The position numbers and the translations under genes were made by a program. Positions 26,201-34,999 of a DNA stretch of 64,000 bases are shown one piece after another. The stretch covers positions 1,538,636 to 1,602,635 of the forward strand of contig NZ_RJJE01000017.1 of assembly GCF_003721565.1 (NCBI RefSeq), given 5' to 3'. The notes below the pieces were generated by a model. It was not told where the DNA came from. It saw only the letters and a program-made list of their open reading frames with translations, and made no database searches. Position 1 is the stretch's first letter. Each line of letters begins with the position of its first letter. The DNA comes from Rufibacter immobilis. Lineage in GTDB: Bacteria > Bacteroidota > Bacteroidia > Cytophagales > Hymenobacteraceae.

Positions 26201-26916
26201 TAGTCACCCATACCGGCTCTGAAGGGTTGGAAAAGCTTAAATCAAACGAGGTAGACGGAGTGATTCTGGACATCTCCATCAATGAACAGGTGGCTTACAA
26301 TGTGCTGGAGCAAATCAAGAAAGATACTTCTTTTGAGAAGCTGCCCGTTATAGTGTATACCGGCAACACCATCACCAAGGAAGATGAGAACAGGATAAAC
26401 AAATACGCCACTACCAGCATTGTGCGCAAAGGGAACACGTACGAGAAACTGCTCAATGAGGTGAGCATCTTCCTGCACATTGTGAACCAGACCCAGCAAC
26501 CGTCTTCTGAGGCACCCAAGAAAAATAAACTAATAGAACGTGAGCTGACCGGTAAGACTATTCTGCTCGCCGATGATGACAATCGAAATCTTTATTCACT
26601 CACCAAAGTATTGCAACAGCACCAGGTAAACGTGATCACGGCCGTCAACGGGAAACAGGTCATGGACCTACTGGAGTCAGACCCGCATCTAGATGCAGTC
26701 CTCATTGACATCATGATGCCCGAAATGGACGGTTATGAGACCACGGCGGCTATCCGGAAGAAACCTAAGTACAAGAACACGCCTATCATTGCGGTTACGG
26801 CCAAGACCATGCCTAATGACCGGCACCAGTGCATTGCCGCCGGAGCGTCTGATTACATTGCCAAACCAGTAGACATAGACCAGTTGCTCTCGCTTCTGCG
26901 GGTGTGGCTCTACTAA
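23278..26916 (+). CDS. Hybrid sensor histidine kinase with three receiver domains
   Basis: About 1212 residues from the ATG at 23278 (MKNKTIRYLLFGFG); ATGs at 23242-23257 are alternatives. Order: membrane helix 1, CHASE3-like periplasmic domain, membrane helix 2 (VVGAALLSFVITFFAFG), HAMP, GAF (about 285-430), a Gln/Glu-rich coiled coil, HisKA with phospho-His at about residue 543 (SHELRTPLN), HATPase_c with GGTGLGLSISREI, then receivers with phospho-Asp near 876 (LLDIHLPVMDG), 998 (VILDISINEQ) and 1144 (LIDIMMPEMDG). The second receiver lacks the usual MPxMDG after its Asp. It heads an operon with two receivers, CheR and CheB. Confidence 0.93.
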   Translation: MKNKTIRYLLFGFGVSLLLLLISSTASYMSINRLVNSSEQVNNSNLISLELENIISSMKDAETGYRGILLMKDSLYLGPYAGAYERAQASFNRAKELSANNPVQQKNLEAFLPIMNQRFKVIDDGLMNLSDPAFALKNIPTGKSLMNQSRAMVDKMQAEEQRFLLDESERLEKYTSVTPILVVGAALLSFVITFFAFGRITSDLRKREELQQQIEEASEEMKQRVAIISDIAQKISRGEYSTRIDITKNDRLGGLADALNQMAAELEQSFNQLEKQAWLQQGVVELNDHLKGEKNPSELAEDALSHTLHYLNATLGKFYLMDEANTFMTTAAAYATELETQSRILPGEGLVGQVAQDKEPLVLRNVPSELFRVNSGLLQGTPATVIIYPLVFNDQLLGVLEMGTIQPLPEMALEFLQIASTNTAVALHTANNRLRVHELLQETQTQSEELMVQQDELQRTNADLEEQQQKLQASEEELRVQQEELLQSNQELEEKAQLLEEQNQYIAQKSRELIQLNKEVEQKNRELELSGKYKSEFLANMSHELRTPLNSILLLAKLLADSKDLDLGDDRYEYARVIHNSGQGLLELINEILDLSKIEAGQMEITIDQVPFTAIANDLQAMFTPLAKNKGLDLVFDFAPSLPAHLSTDKQRLEQVLKNLLSNAIKFTDKGQVTLQVAPVNPSEVTFKNDALNQTSVVAFKVKDTGIGIPKEKQALVFEAFKQVDGSSRRSYGGTGLGLSISREISKLLGGEIQLESEPGQGSEFTIYIPLSLSPVAPQDYPEENANKVTPAPEPVATTVPEKASPAVAAPSAVPDDRASITSEDKVILIIEDDELFIKALVPFITRKGYKTLIATRGDEGVELARQYQPQGILLDIHLPVMDGWNVMEHLKQDAATRHIPVHTMSSEEARRKSLQLGAVEFINKPLAEKELGIMLERLESAGNKNSRLLLIVENDEKHAQALSTYFRENGIDTVVTHTGSEGLEKLKSNEVDGVILDISINEQVAYNVLEQIKKDTSFEKLPVIVYTGNTITKEDENRINKYATTSIVRKGNTYEKLLNEVSIFLHIVNQTQQPSSEAPKKNKLIERELTGKTILLADDDNRNLYSLTKVLQQHQVNVITAVNGKQVMDLLESDPHLDAVLIDIMMPEMDGYETTAAIRKKPKYKNTPIIAVTAKTMPNDRHQCIAAGASDYIAKPVDIDQLLSLLRVWLY

Positions 26917-26930
26917 TTTTCCAGCTTACC

Positions 26931-27293
26931 ATGACTACCCAAAAGAAATCAATCTTGATAGTGGATGACCAAAGCACCAACATCTTTGCGCTCTCCGCCG
27001 TGTTGATTCCCAGAGGCTACAGCTGTACCGCAGCCCTCACCGGGGAACAATGCCTCCAGATTTTAGATGAGCGTCCGCACTTAGACGCCATTCTCATGGA
27101 CTATAACATGCCCCAGATGAATGGGGTGGAAACCATCAAATACATCCGCCAGATTCCACAGTACAAGAAAACCAAGGTCATTGTCATTACCGCAGACGAC
27201 AGCCCCGGCCTCAAGCTGAAGAGTATCTCAGCCGGCGCCGACGGCTTCCTCACCAAACCCATTGACGTAGACCTGCTGGAAACCCTGTTTTAA
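26931..27293 (+). CDS. Single-domain response regulator
   Basis: 120 residues from MTTQKKSILIVDDQ; the open frame begins at 26904 but that would overlap the kinase stop. It has the acidic pair DD, phospho-Asp in AILMDYNMPQMNGVE, Thr in VIVITADD and Lys in FLTKPID. There is no output domain, so it acts through protein contacts, most simply as a phospho-acceptor for the upstream hybrid kinase. It starts 14 bases after the kinase stop. Confidence 0.92.
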   Translation: MTTQKKSILIVDDQSTNIFALSAVLIPRGYSCTAALTGEQCLQILDERPHLDAILMDYNMPQMNGVETIKYIRQIPQYKKTKVIVITADDSPGLKLKSISAGADGFLTKPIDVDLLETLF

Positions 27294-27309
27294 GCTTAAT
27301 TTCAGAAAA

Positions 27310-27687
27310 ATGGCCCCTAAACCCACGCTCCTCCTCGCGGATGATGACCCACGTAACATTTTCGCCTTAAAGGCTGTTCTACAACTCAAAGGCTACACCA
27401 TCTTAACCGCCCAGAACGGAAAGGAATGTCTGGATGTGCTGGCGAAGCAGCCCGAAGTGGATGTAGTACTCATGGACATGATGATGCCCGTCATGGATGG
27501 ATATGAGGCTACCCAGGCGTTGCGCCAACAGCCCCAGTTCCGTGATTTGCCTATTATTGCGGTTACCGCCCAGGCCATGCCCGGCGACAAAGAAAGATGC
27601 CTGGCCGCTGGGGCCACAGAGTACATAGCCAAACCCATTGACACAGACCAGCTGGAGGCTCTTATTCACCAGCACCTAACAAAATAG
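27310..27687 (+). CDS. Single-domain response regulator
   Basis: 125 residues. Acidic triplet DDD, phospho-Asp in VLMDMMMPVMDGYE, Thr in IIAVTAQAMPGD and Lys in YIAKPID; a closer match to the third receiver of the hybrid kinase than to its neighbour. There is no output domain. It sits 16 bases after the previous receiver and 7 bases before cheR. Confidence 0.93.
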   Translation: MAPKPTLLLADDDPRNIFALKAVLQLKGYTILTAQNGKECLDVLAKQPEVDVVLMDMMMPVMDGYEATQALRQQPQFRDLPIIAVTAQAMPGDKERCLAAGATEYIAKPIDTDQLEALIHQHLTK

Positions 27688-27694
27688 CAATTAG

Positions 27695-28552
27695 ATGCAG
27701 GAACCTGAGCTGAGGATTGTAGACGAGGAACTGGAGAAGCTGCTCAAGGAAATGGCCAGGCTGTACCGCTATGACTTCACGGCCTACTCCAGAGAATCGC
27801 TTAAGCGCAGGATCAACCGGGTGCTGTTGTTAAAAAAGATCCCCAGCATAGCGGAGCTGCATTACCAGGTCACCACAGACCCAGATTTCTTTGCGTATCT
27901 GGTAGAACAGATCACGGTGAACGTGACCGAGATGTTCCGGAACCCGGCCTTCTTCCACACCCTGCGGCAAGAGGTATTCCCAATATTGGCTCAGGAGCCG
28001 TTCATCAGAATCTGGCACGCGGGCTGCTCCACCGGGGAGGAAGTCTATTCCCTGGCCATCCTGCTCCAGGAGGCTAATCTGCTAAACCGCACGCTTCTTT
28101 ACGGCACAGACCTGAACCCGCACGTACTGCAACAGGCCAAAAGCGGCCTCTTTCACGTCGCCAACCTGAAAACTTACTCAGAGAACTACCTGCAAAGTGG
28201 TGGTACTTCCAGTTTGTCAGACTATTACACGGTGCGTTATAACCAGGCTTTGTTCTCCGATGAACTGCGCCAGCGCATGGTGTTCTCGGTGCACAATCTG
28301 GTGTCTGACCAGTCTTTCAATGAGTTCAACCTCATTCTGTGCCGCAACGTGCTTATCTATTTCAACCGCGACCTGCAAGACCGCGTATTCAACCTGTTCA
28401 CGGAGAGCCTTCCTGCCGGTGGCATACTGGCATTGGGGGCCAAGGAAACGTTAGTGCATTCCACCAGTAAAGACGCCTACACGTACCTGAACCGGGAACA
28501 GAAAATCTGGATGAAAAGCGGAAGCGCCTCCTATGCAGGAAAGAAAATTTGA
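27695..28552 (+). CDS. CheR-type protein-glutamate methyltransferase
   Basis: 285 residues. The N-terminal helical domain (SLKRRINRVLLLKKI) is followed by a SAM-dependent methyltransferase with VTEMFRNPAFF, IWHAGCSTGEEVYSLAI, GTDLNPHVLQQAKSG and NLILCRNVLIYFN, all typical of CheR. It would methylate Glu side chains of a receptor. No methyl-accepting chemotaxis protein, CheA, CheW or flagellar gene is in the window, so the substrate may be the coiled-coil region of the hybrid kinase or a protein elsewhere. It overlaps cheB by 20 bases. Confidence 0.93.
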   Translation: MQEPELRIVDEELEKLLKEMARLYRYDFTAYSRESLKRRINRVLLLKKIPSIAELHYQVTTDPDFFAYLVEQITVNVTEMFRNPAFFHTLRQEVFPILAQEPFIRIWHAGCSTGEEVYSLAILLQEANLLNRTLLYGTDLNPHVLQQAKSGLFHVANLKTYSENYLQSGGTSSLSDYYTVRYNQALFSDELRQRMVFSVHNLVSDQSFNEFNLILCRNVLIYFNRDLQDRVFNLFTESLPAGGILALGAKETLVHSTSKDAYTYLNREQKIWMKSGSASYAGKKI

Positions 28553-29108
28553 GTTTATTGTAATTGGAGGTTCAGCGGGTAGCATTGGAGTGGCCATTCA
28601 GATGATTCCGGCGCTGTCTGGGCGGTTTCAGGTGCCCATCCTGTTTGTGTTGCACCGCAACGCGTCCTCCTCCAGCGGCTTTCTCTCAGATATTCTGCAG
28701 CCCCGCACCCCGCTGCGCATCAAAGAAGCCGAAGAGAAAGAAAAGATCTGCCCCGGCACGGTCTACGTGGCGCCCGCCGATTACCATCTGCTGGTGGAAA
28801 CAGACTTCACCTTCAGCCTGGATGCCTCAGAGAAAGTCCATTACAGCCGCCCCAGCATTGATGTCACCTTTGAGAGCCTTGCGGCCCACTACGGAGAGAA
28901 ACTACTGGGCATTCTGCTAACCGGCGCCAACGCCGACGGTGCCCGAGGCATGGCGGAAATTGCCCGCGCCGGAGGCCTCACCATTGCCCAGAACCCCGCC
29001 ACCGCCGAAGTACCCACCATGCCCCAGGCCGCCATTAACACCGGCATGGTACACCACGTGTTCTCCACCTCAGAAATCATCTCTTTTTTGAACGATCTGG
29101 TAGATTAA
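28533..29108 (+). CDS. CheB-type methylesterase without receiver domain
   Basis: 191 residues. Catalytic Ser in IGGSAGSIGVA, His in VLHRNASS and Asp in LTGANADGARGM form the CheB triad; DYHLLVE and TAEVPTMPQAA are further family marks. The regulatory receiver of canonical CheB is absent, so activity may be controlled in trans by one of the free receivers upstream. It would demethylate or deamidate the CheR target. Last gene of the operon. Confidence 0.92.
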   Translation: MQERKFEFIVIGGSAGSIGVAIQMIPALSGRFQVPILFVLHRNASSSSGFLSDILQPRTPLRIKEAEEKEKICPGTVYVAPADYHLLVETDFTFSLDASEKVHYSRPSIDVTFESLAAHYGEKLLGILLTGANADGARGMAEIARAGGLTIAQNPATAEVPTMPQAAINTGMVHHVFSTSEIISFLNDLVD

Positions 29109-29162
29109 CCATCCTCTCTCGTGCCTTTAGAGTACCCATTTCCAGTAGGTATCTCCCATCAT

Positions 29163-29206
29163 CTGTTTAGAGCCTCTTTTCCGAAAAACGGCTCCTAAAC
29201 GTAAAC
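29163..29206. repeat. Dispersed palindromic element, copy 10
   Basis: Variant arms CTGTTTAGAGCC and GGCTCCTAAACG, centre TTTTCCGAAAAA. It follows the CheB stop by 54 bases and marks the end of the signalling operon. Confidence 0.85.
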
Positions 29207-29356
29207 CTGTCATTCCCTTTTCTTAGCTCCATCGGCACAAGCTAGCTCCTTAGCTTCACCTCCCTTTCTTTATAAAATTATTTTAATAACTCCCTCTTTC
29301 CCAAACCAAAGTATTTGTATGTTTAGCCCAATAAGGCACTCCCACTTTCTCTCTTT

Positions 29357-32300
29357 ATGACACCTCATAAAAACGCCTCTCTCTGGTCTAGTTTCCTCCC
29401 TTTTCTGACCTTTCTTCTGTTGCTGCAACTAGTGGGCTGCCGGGGCAAAAGCGATGAGCTGCGGCTGGAGAAAAAGAACTTTGAGGCCGAGGTGGCACAG
29501 GAACAGAACCTCGTCTTCACCTTTGACAAAGAGCTGGTCTCAGATTCGCTGCTGAACCAGTGGGACACCATCCCCTACCTCACGTTCAGCCCCAAAGTAG
29601 AGGGCAAGTTTAAATGGACAGCCCCCAATGAGCTGGTGTTCTCCCCTGCCAAATCCTTCGCGCCCAGCACCGCCTATACCGCCGAACTCTCTTCGCTCCT
29701 GTTGCAGCATTCGGCCACTAAATACAAGATCCCGAGTGGGCAGGAAATGAAGTTCCATACGCCGTACCTGCAACTCACCTCCACCAAAGCCTACTGGACC
29801 CAGAACGATAACAATCCCACGCAGCTGGAGGCCAATCTGCTCTTCGATTTCAACTACCCCGTGCCGTTCCCGCACCTGCGCGACAAGCTCAAGGTCTATT
29901 CCGGAAATCAGGAGCTGCCGGTGGAACTGGTGAGCGGCAACCGCGAGAACTTGTCCATCAAAGTAAAAGGGCTGGACCAGAACAGCACCGCCGGTATCCC
30001 GGTGCGGGTGTCCATAGACAAAGGACTCTCTACGCCCGGCAGCACCTACCAAACCCCGGAGCCTATTCAAACCATTGCCACCGTACCCAGCCGTGACCAG
30101 ATGCAGATCATGGAGGTGGTGGCCGTGCAGGAAGAAGGGCAGGATAAAATCTATGTACTCACCACCCAGCCCATCGTGAACCCCGACCTGAACGCGCTGG
30201 TTGCCGTGAGTCCGCGGCGTGACTTCACGGTGGAGCGGCTGGAGAACGGCATGGTGCTCAGCGGAAACTTTTCGGCGCAGACGCTCACCCTCATGGTGTC
30301 AGGGGAGTTAAGCGGCGTGGTGGGCAAACCGCTGGGCAAAGACTACACGCATCCGGTTTCGTTTGAATCGGCGCAGCCCACGGTGGCGTTTGTGAACAAG
30401 AAAAGTATTTACCTGAACAGCCAGGGCGCCCGCAACATCGCCCTTAATCTGGCCAAGGTGCCGCGCGTGAAGGTGAGCATCAGCAAGGTGTTTGAGAACA
30501 ATATTCTGCGCTACCTGCAGGAAGGCCAGACCTATGACGGCCATTATGATGAGGAAACCGAGGAGTATTACGAAACCTCCTACTATGACGTGAACGAGAC
30601 CAACGGTAAAACCATTTTTGAGCGGGAATATGAAACCAACAGCCTGCGCAAACAGGGCAAGCACCACCTCCTTAACCTGGACTTAGCCGATCTGGACTTT
30701 GACAGCCACTTCAAAGGCTTGTACGTGATCACCATTGCCAGCATCGAGCAAAACTGGCTCAAAGATTCCAAAATCGTGTCAATGTCGGATATTGGGCTTA
30801 TTGCCAAGCAGGGCAAAAACGAGGTGCTGGTCTTCGCCAACTCCATCCGGACGGCCCAAACCCTGCCGGAGGTGGAGGTGCGCTTCATTAGTACGAACAA
30901 TCAGGTGGTGCACACCGCCACTACTGACAAAGACGGTGTAGCCCGTTTCCCGGATATAGACAAAACCGCCGCCGGGTTCAAGATTGCCCTCATCACTGCC
31001 CGCCAGGGCAATGACTTCAATTATTTGCCGTACACCCAAACCGAGGTGAACACCTCCCGCTTTGACGTGGGCGGAAAGCGCCTGGCCGATCTGAACTATG
31101 ATGCCTTCGTCTACGGTGACCGCGACCTCTACCGCCCCGGTGATACTGTTCATGTGAACACGGTGGTACGCACCCCCAACTGGAAAACCGTGAGCGGCCT
31201 GCCCCTGAAAGTGAAACTGCTCCTGCCCAACGGCAAAGAGTACCGTAGCCAGAAGGGCACCCTAAACAAAGAAGGGGCCTATGAAGCCTCTTTCGTGCTC
31301 AGCACTTCGGTGGTAACTGGTACTTATACCCTGGAAGTCTACTCCGGGAACGATGTGCTCCTCAACTCACGGAAGATTGGCGTGGAGGAATTCATGCCCG
31401 ACCGACTCAAGGTAACCACCCTCCTGAATAAAACCGACTTCAACGCGGGTGAAAACGTGCAGGTGAACCTGACGGCACAGAACCTCTTCGGGCCACCAGC
31501 CGCCGGGCGCAATTATGAAGTGCAACTCAGCCTGAAGAAGAAAACCTTTGAAGCCCCTCGTTACCCAGACTATACCTTTGAATTAAACAACGCCGGAGAA
31601 ACCAACCTACAGAACAGCGTGCGCCAGGGCGAGACCAATGCGCAGGGCAAAGGCCAGGAAACGTTCTCCCTGAGCGGTTTTCAGGATGTAGGGCTGCTGG
31701 AAGGATCGCTCTTCACTACCGTGTTTGATGAGACCGGCCGCCCCGTGAACCGCCTGAACAAGTTCAACGTGAGCACCCAGTACGCCTTCTTCGGGCTCAA
31801 AAAATTCGACACCTACGTGAGCACGCGTCAGCAGATGCAGGTGCCTATCATTGCCCTCAACGCCCAGGGGCAGCCCATTTCCACCAAAGTTCAGGTGCAG
31901 TTGGTGCGCTATACCTATGAGACGGTGATGGAACGCTACAGCGAGAACTACAACTACAAATCGCAAAGGCGGGAAAGTATTCTCCTGAACACGGTGTTAC
32001 AGGTAGACAAAGGCCGTACGGCGGTGAGCTTCCTACCCTCCACTTCCGGCGAGTACGAGCTACGCATCATGAGGCCCGGAGCCTACAACTACGTGGCCCA
32101 GGAATTTTACGCCTACGGTTGGGGCGATACCGAAAGCACCTCGTTTGAGGTAAACACCGAAGGCGAAGTAGACATTGCGCTGGACAAAGAAACCTACGAG
32201 GTAGGCGACGATGCCAAAATTCTCTTCAAGTCACCGTTTGCGGGCAAGATTTTGGTCACCGTGGAGCAGAACAAAGTCCTTAGTTACCACTACCTCAAAA

Positions 32301-34789
32301 CCGATAAGAAAGCAGCCTCGCTTAAGCTGCCCATCAAAGACGAGCATTTGCCTACGGTGTACATCTCGGCGGTGGCCTTGCGCGAAGTGAAAGACAATCA
32401 GATGCCGCTCACCATTGCGCGGGGCTTCAAACCTTTAACCGTTACCAAGAAGCAGACCAAGCTGGACGTAGCCATCACCGCGCCGGAACTTTCCCGCTCT
32501 AACCGCACCCAACAGGTGACCATCAAAACGGCGCCTAACGCAGAAGTGACGCTGGCCGTGGTAGACGAAGGAATTTTGCAGCTGAAAGACTATCAGACGC
32601 CAGACCCGCACGCCTTCTTCTACCAGAAGCGGGCGCTGGAGGTGCAGGCTTTTGATCTTTACCCGTTTCTCTTCCCCGAGCTCAGCGGCTCCCGTTCCAG
32701 CGTGGGCGGCGATGGCTATGATCTGGAGAAACGCATCAATCCGCTCACTTCCAAACGGGTGAAACTGGTGTCTCTGTGGAGCGGACGGCTTAAAACCAAC
32801 GGCAGCGGCCAGGCTACGGTGAAAGTCAAGATTCCCGAGTTCTCCGGGGCGGTTCGCGTCATGGCGGTGGCCTACAAAGAGAACGCCTTCGGCTCCGCCG
32901 AGAAACTGATGCGCGTGGCTGATCCCATGGTGATCAGTACGGCGCTGCCCCGGTTCATGAGCCCCAAAGACACGCTCTTGGTGCCCGTGACCATCAGCAA
33001 TACCACGGCCAAAAACGCCGCTTTCAGCAGTTCCATTTCGGTGACGGGTCCGTTGAGAGTGGTAGGGGCGGCCACGGCATCGTCTACTTCCGCGGCTAAC
33101 GCCGAAAAGCAGGTGGTGTACAAAGTAGTGGCCGCACCAGCTATTGGGCAGGCCACCGTGAAAGTGCTGGTGAAGGCGCTGGGTGAACAGTTCAGCAATA
33201 CCACGGAGCTGTCTGTAAGACCGGCGGCGCCTCTGGCCCAGATTACCGGCTCTGGTACGCTCAAGAACGGGGCCAGCGTGCAGATCAAGCCCGCCCATGA
33301 CTTTATCCCGTCCTCGGTGTCTTCCAAACTGGTGGTCAGTTCTTCGCCGCTGGCGCAGTTCACAGATGACATCACGTTTTTACTCCGGTATCCGCATGGC
33401 TGTCTGGAGCAGACTACGTCCACGGCGTTCCCGCTCCTGTATTATGCAGATCTGGCCAAAGCCTTGAACCAGGGGCAGAAAGGCCGAAGCTACAACCCCG
33501 CCTATCTGGTGCAGGAGGCCATCACCAAAATTGAAGGCATGCAGCAGTATGACGGCGGCTTCACCTACTGGCCCGGCGGCTCCGATACTGATTGGTGGAG
33601 CAGCGCCTACGCGGTCCATTTCCTGCTGGAGGCTCGCAAAGCCGGTTATCCGGTGAACCAGCAGGTGCTCAGCCGTGCCCAGTCTTACCTGCAGCGCATG
33701 GTCAAAACCAAAGGCACCGAGGAGTACCGCTACTATGATGCCGCCCGCAAGCTGCAACAGAAAGTGATTGCCGCCCATGAAACCGCTTACTCGCTCTACG
33801 TGCTCAGCCTGGCGGGCAAGCCCGATTGGTCTACCATGAACTTCTACAAAGCCAAGCCCGAACTTCTTTCCCTGGATGCCCGCTATGTCTTGGCCAGCAC
33901 CTACGCCCTCAACGGCGGCCACCAGAGTTTCCGGCAGCTGCTGCCCCGCTCATTTGCCGGCGAAACCTCGGTGCGGGCGCTGAACGGCTCTTTCTACTCG
34001 CCCCTCCGGGACATGGCGCTTTCCCTGAACAGCCTGCTGGAAGCCAACCCAGACCATCCGCAGGTGCCGGTGCTGGCGCGTCATCTTTCACAGGAACTGC
34101 GGTCTAGCCGCTGGTACAACACTCAGGAACGGGCCTTCGCATTGCTGGCCCTGGGGAAACAGGCCAAGAGAAGCGGCGGCAACATGACTGCAAAGGCGAT
34201 CCAGAATGGCAAAACCGTGGGCACCTACCAAGGCAAGGACCTGCTGCTGCCCAACAAGCTGAATGCCGGTCCAATTACGCTACAGGGTAAAGGCCAGGGC
34301 ACCTTGTACTACTTCTGGGAAACTGAAGGCATCAGCCGCAGCGGCAGCTATCAGCAGCAGGACAACTTCCTGCAGGTGCGCAAAACCTTCTTCACCCGTG
34401 ACGGGAAGGAAATCACCGACGCGACAGTAGGGCAGAATGATCTGGTGGTGGTGCGAATCGCATTGCAGTCGTTGGACGGGAGAACCATCCCGAACGTGGC
34501 CGTCACAGACCTGCTGCCCGCCGGGTTCGAGATTGAGAATCCCCGCCTCATGGTGTCGCGCGAGTTTGGATGGCTCCAGAAAATGGAACCCGCCACACCG
34601 GAGCACCTCGACATCCGGGACGACCGCATCAACCTCTACACCACCGCCCGCCCCAACACACAGTATTTCTTCTACCAGGTGCGCGCGGTCTCTAAAGGAG
34701 ATTTCCAGATGGGACCCGTGGGCGCAGACGCCATGTACAACGCCGAATACCACTCTTACCATGGAGCCGGCGTGATGAAGGTGCGCTAG
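29357..34789 (+). CDS. Bacterial alpha-2-macroglobulin family lipoprotein
   Basis: 1810 residues. A signal peptide with lipobox (LLLLQLVGC) anchors it to a membrane facing the periplasm. Multiple macroglobulin domains follow (FMPDRLKVTTLL, YRPGDTVHVNTVVR are typical). The thioester motif is intact: GCLEQTTS with Cys at about residue 1349 and Gln at 1352. Bacterial A2M proteins are thought to trap proteases that reach the periplasm, and their gene commonly precedes pbpC, exactly as here. The C-terminal part is the receptor-binding-like domain. Two palindromic elements separate it from pbpC. Confidence 0.95.
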   Translation: MTPHKNASLWSSFLPFLTFLLLLQLVGCRGKSDELRLEKKNFEAEVAQEQNLVFTFDKELVSDSLLNQWDTIPYLTFSPKVEGKFKWTAPNELVFSPAKSFAPSTAYTAELSSLLLQHSATKYKIPSGQEMKFHTPYLQLTSTKAYWTQNDNNPTQLEANLLFDFNYPVPFPHLRDKLKVYSGNQELPVELVSGNRENLSIKVKGLDQNSTAGIPVRVSIDKGLSTPGSTYQTPEPIQTIATVPSRDQMQIMEVVAVQEEGQDKIYVLTTQPIVNPDLNALVAVSPRRDFTVERLENGMVLSGNFSAQTLTLMVSGELSGVVGKPLGKDYTHPVSFESAQPTVAFVNKKSIYLNSQGARNIALNLAKVPRVKVSISKVFENNILRYLQEGQTYDGHYDEETEEYYETSYYDVNETNGKTIFEREYETNSLRKQGKHHLLNLDLADLDFDSHFKGLYVITIASIEQNWLKDSKIVSMSDIGLIAKQGKNEVLVFANSIRTAQTLPEVEVRFISTNNQVVHTATTDKDGVARFPDIDKTAAGFKIALITARQGNDFNYLPYTQTEVNTSRFDVGGKRLADLNYDAFVYGDRDLYRPGDTVHVNTVVRTPNWKTVSGLPLKVKLLLPNGKEYRSQKGTLNKEGAYEASFVLSTSVVTGTYTLEVYSGNDVLLNSRKIGVEEFMPDRLKVTTLLNKTDFNAGENVQVNLTAQNLFGPPAAGRNYEVQLSLKKKTFEAPRYPDYTFELNNAGETNLQNSVRQGETNAQGKGQETFSLSGFQDVGLLEGSLFTTVFDETGRPVNRLNKFNVSTQYAFFGLKKFDTYVSTRQQMQVPIIALNAQGQPISTKVQVQLVRYTYETVMERYSENYNYKSQRRESILLNTVLQVDKGRTAVSFLPSTSGEYELRIMRPGAYNYVAQEFYAYGWGDTESTSFEVNTEGEVDIALDKETYEVGDDAKILFKSPFAGKILVTVEQNKVLSYHYLKTDKKAASLKLPIKDEHLPTVYISAVALREVKDNQMPLTIARGFKPLTVTKKQTKLDVAITAPELSRSNRTQQVTIKTAPNAEVTLAVVDEGILQLKDYQTPDPHAFFYQKRALEVQAFDLYPFLFPELSGSRSSVGGDGYDLEKRINPLTSKRVKLVSLWSGRLKTNGSGQATVKVKIPEFSGAVRVMAVAYKENAFGSAEKLMRVADPMVISTALPRFMSPKDTLLVPVTISNTTAKNAAFSSSISVTGPLRVVGAATASSTSAANAEKQVVYKVVAAPAIGQATVKVLVKALGEQFSNTTELSVRPAAPLAQITGSGTLKNGASVQIKPAHDFIPSSVSSKLVVSSSPLAQFTDDITFLLRYPHGCLEQTTSTAFPLLYYADLAKALNQGQKGRSYNPAYLVQEAITKIEGMQQYDGGFTYWPGGSDTDWWSSAYAVHFLLEARKAGYPVNQQVLSRAQSYLQRMVKTKGTEEYRYYDAARKLQQKVIAAHETAYSLYVLSLAGKPDWSTMNFYKAKPELLSLDARYVLASTYALNGGHQSFRQLLPRSFAGETSVRALNGSFYSPLRDMALSLNSLLEANPDHPQVPVLARHLSQELRSSRWYNTQERAFALLALGKQAKRSGGNMTAKAIQNGKTVGTYQGKDLLLPNKLNAGPITLQGKGQGTLYYFWETEGISRSGSYQQQDNFLQVRKTFFTRDGKEITDATVGQNDLVVVRIALQSLDGRTIPNVAVTDLLPAGFEIENPRLMVSREFGWLQKMEPATPEHLDIRDDRINLYTTARPNTQYFFYQVRAVSKGDFQMGPVGADAMYNAEYHSYHGAGVMKVR

Positions 34790-34830
34790 TTTAGCCCTGA
34801 TTTTAAAAAAAGAGCCGCTAAACGCAAAAC
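34787..34830. repeat. Dispersed palindromic element, copy 11 (degenerate)
   Basis: The right half AGAGCCGCTAAACGC is intact; the left half has decayed (AGTTTAGCCCTGATTTT) and overlaps the A2M stop codon. Confidence 0.7.
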
Positions 34831-34909
34831 ATGAATAACTGACGAAAAAAGCTTGGTCTGAACTTCGGTTAAAAGCTTCTTGACAAGATAAACTGGGCTG
34901 AAATGACAT

Positions 34910-34955
34910 TTTGCGTTTAGGGGCTCTTTTTCGAAAAAGAGCCCCTAAACGCAAA
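34910..34955. repeat. Dispersed palindromic element, copy 12 (perfect 46-base palindrome)
   Basis: Every base is self-complementary around TTTTTCGAAAAA; outer TTT/AAA. Lies 45 bases before the pbpC start, in the A2M-pbpC gap. Confidence 0.95.
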
Positions 34956-34999
34956 GCCAAAAGTTCTGTCACTATACGATTAACAGCTTCTCCTTCTCT

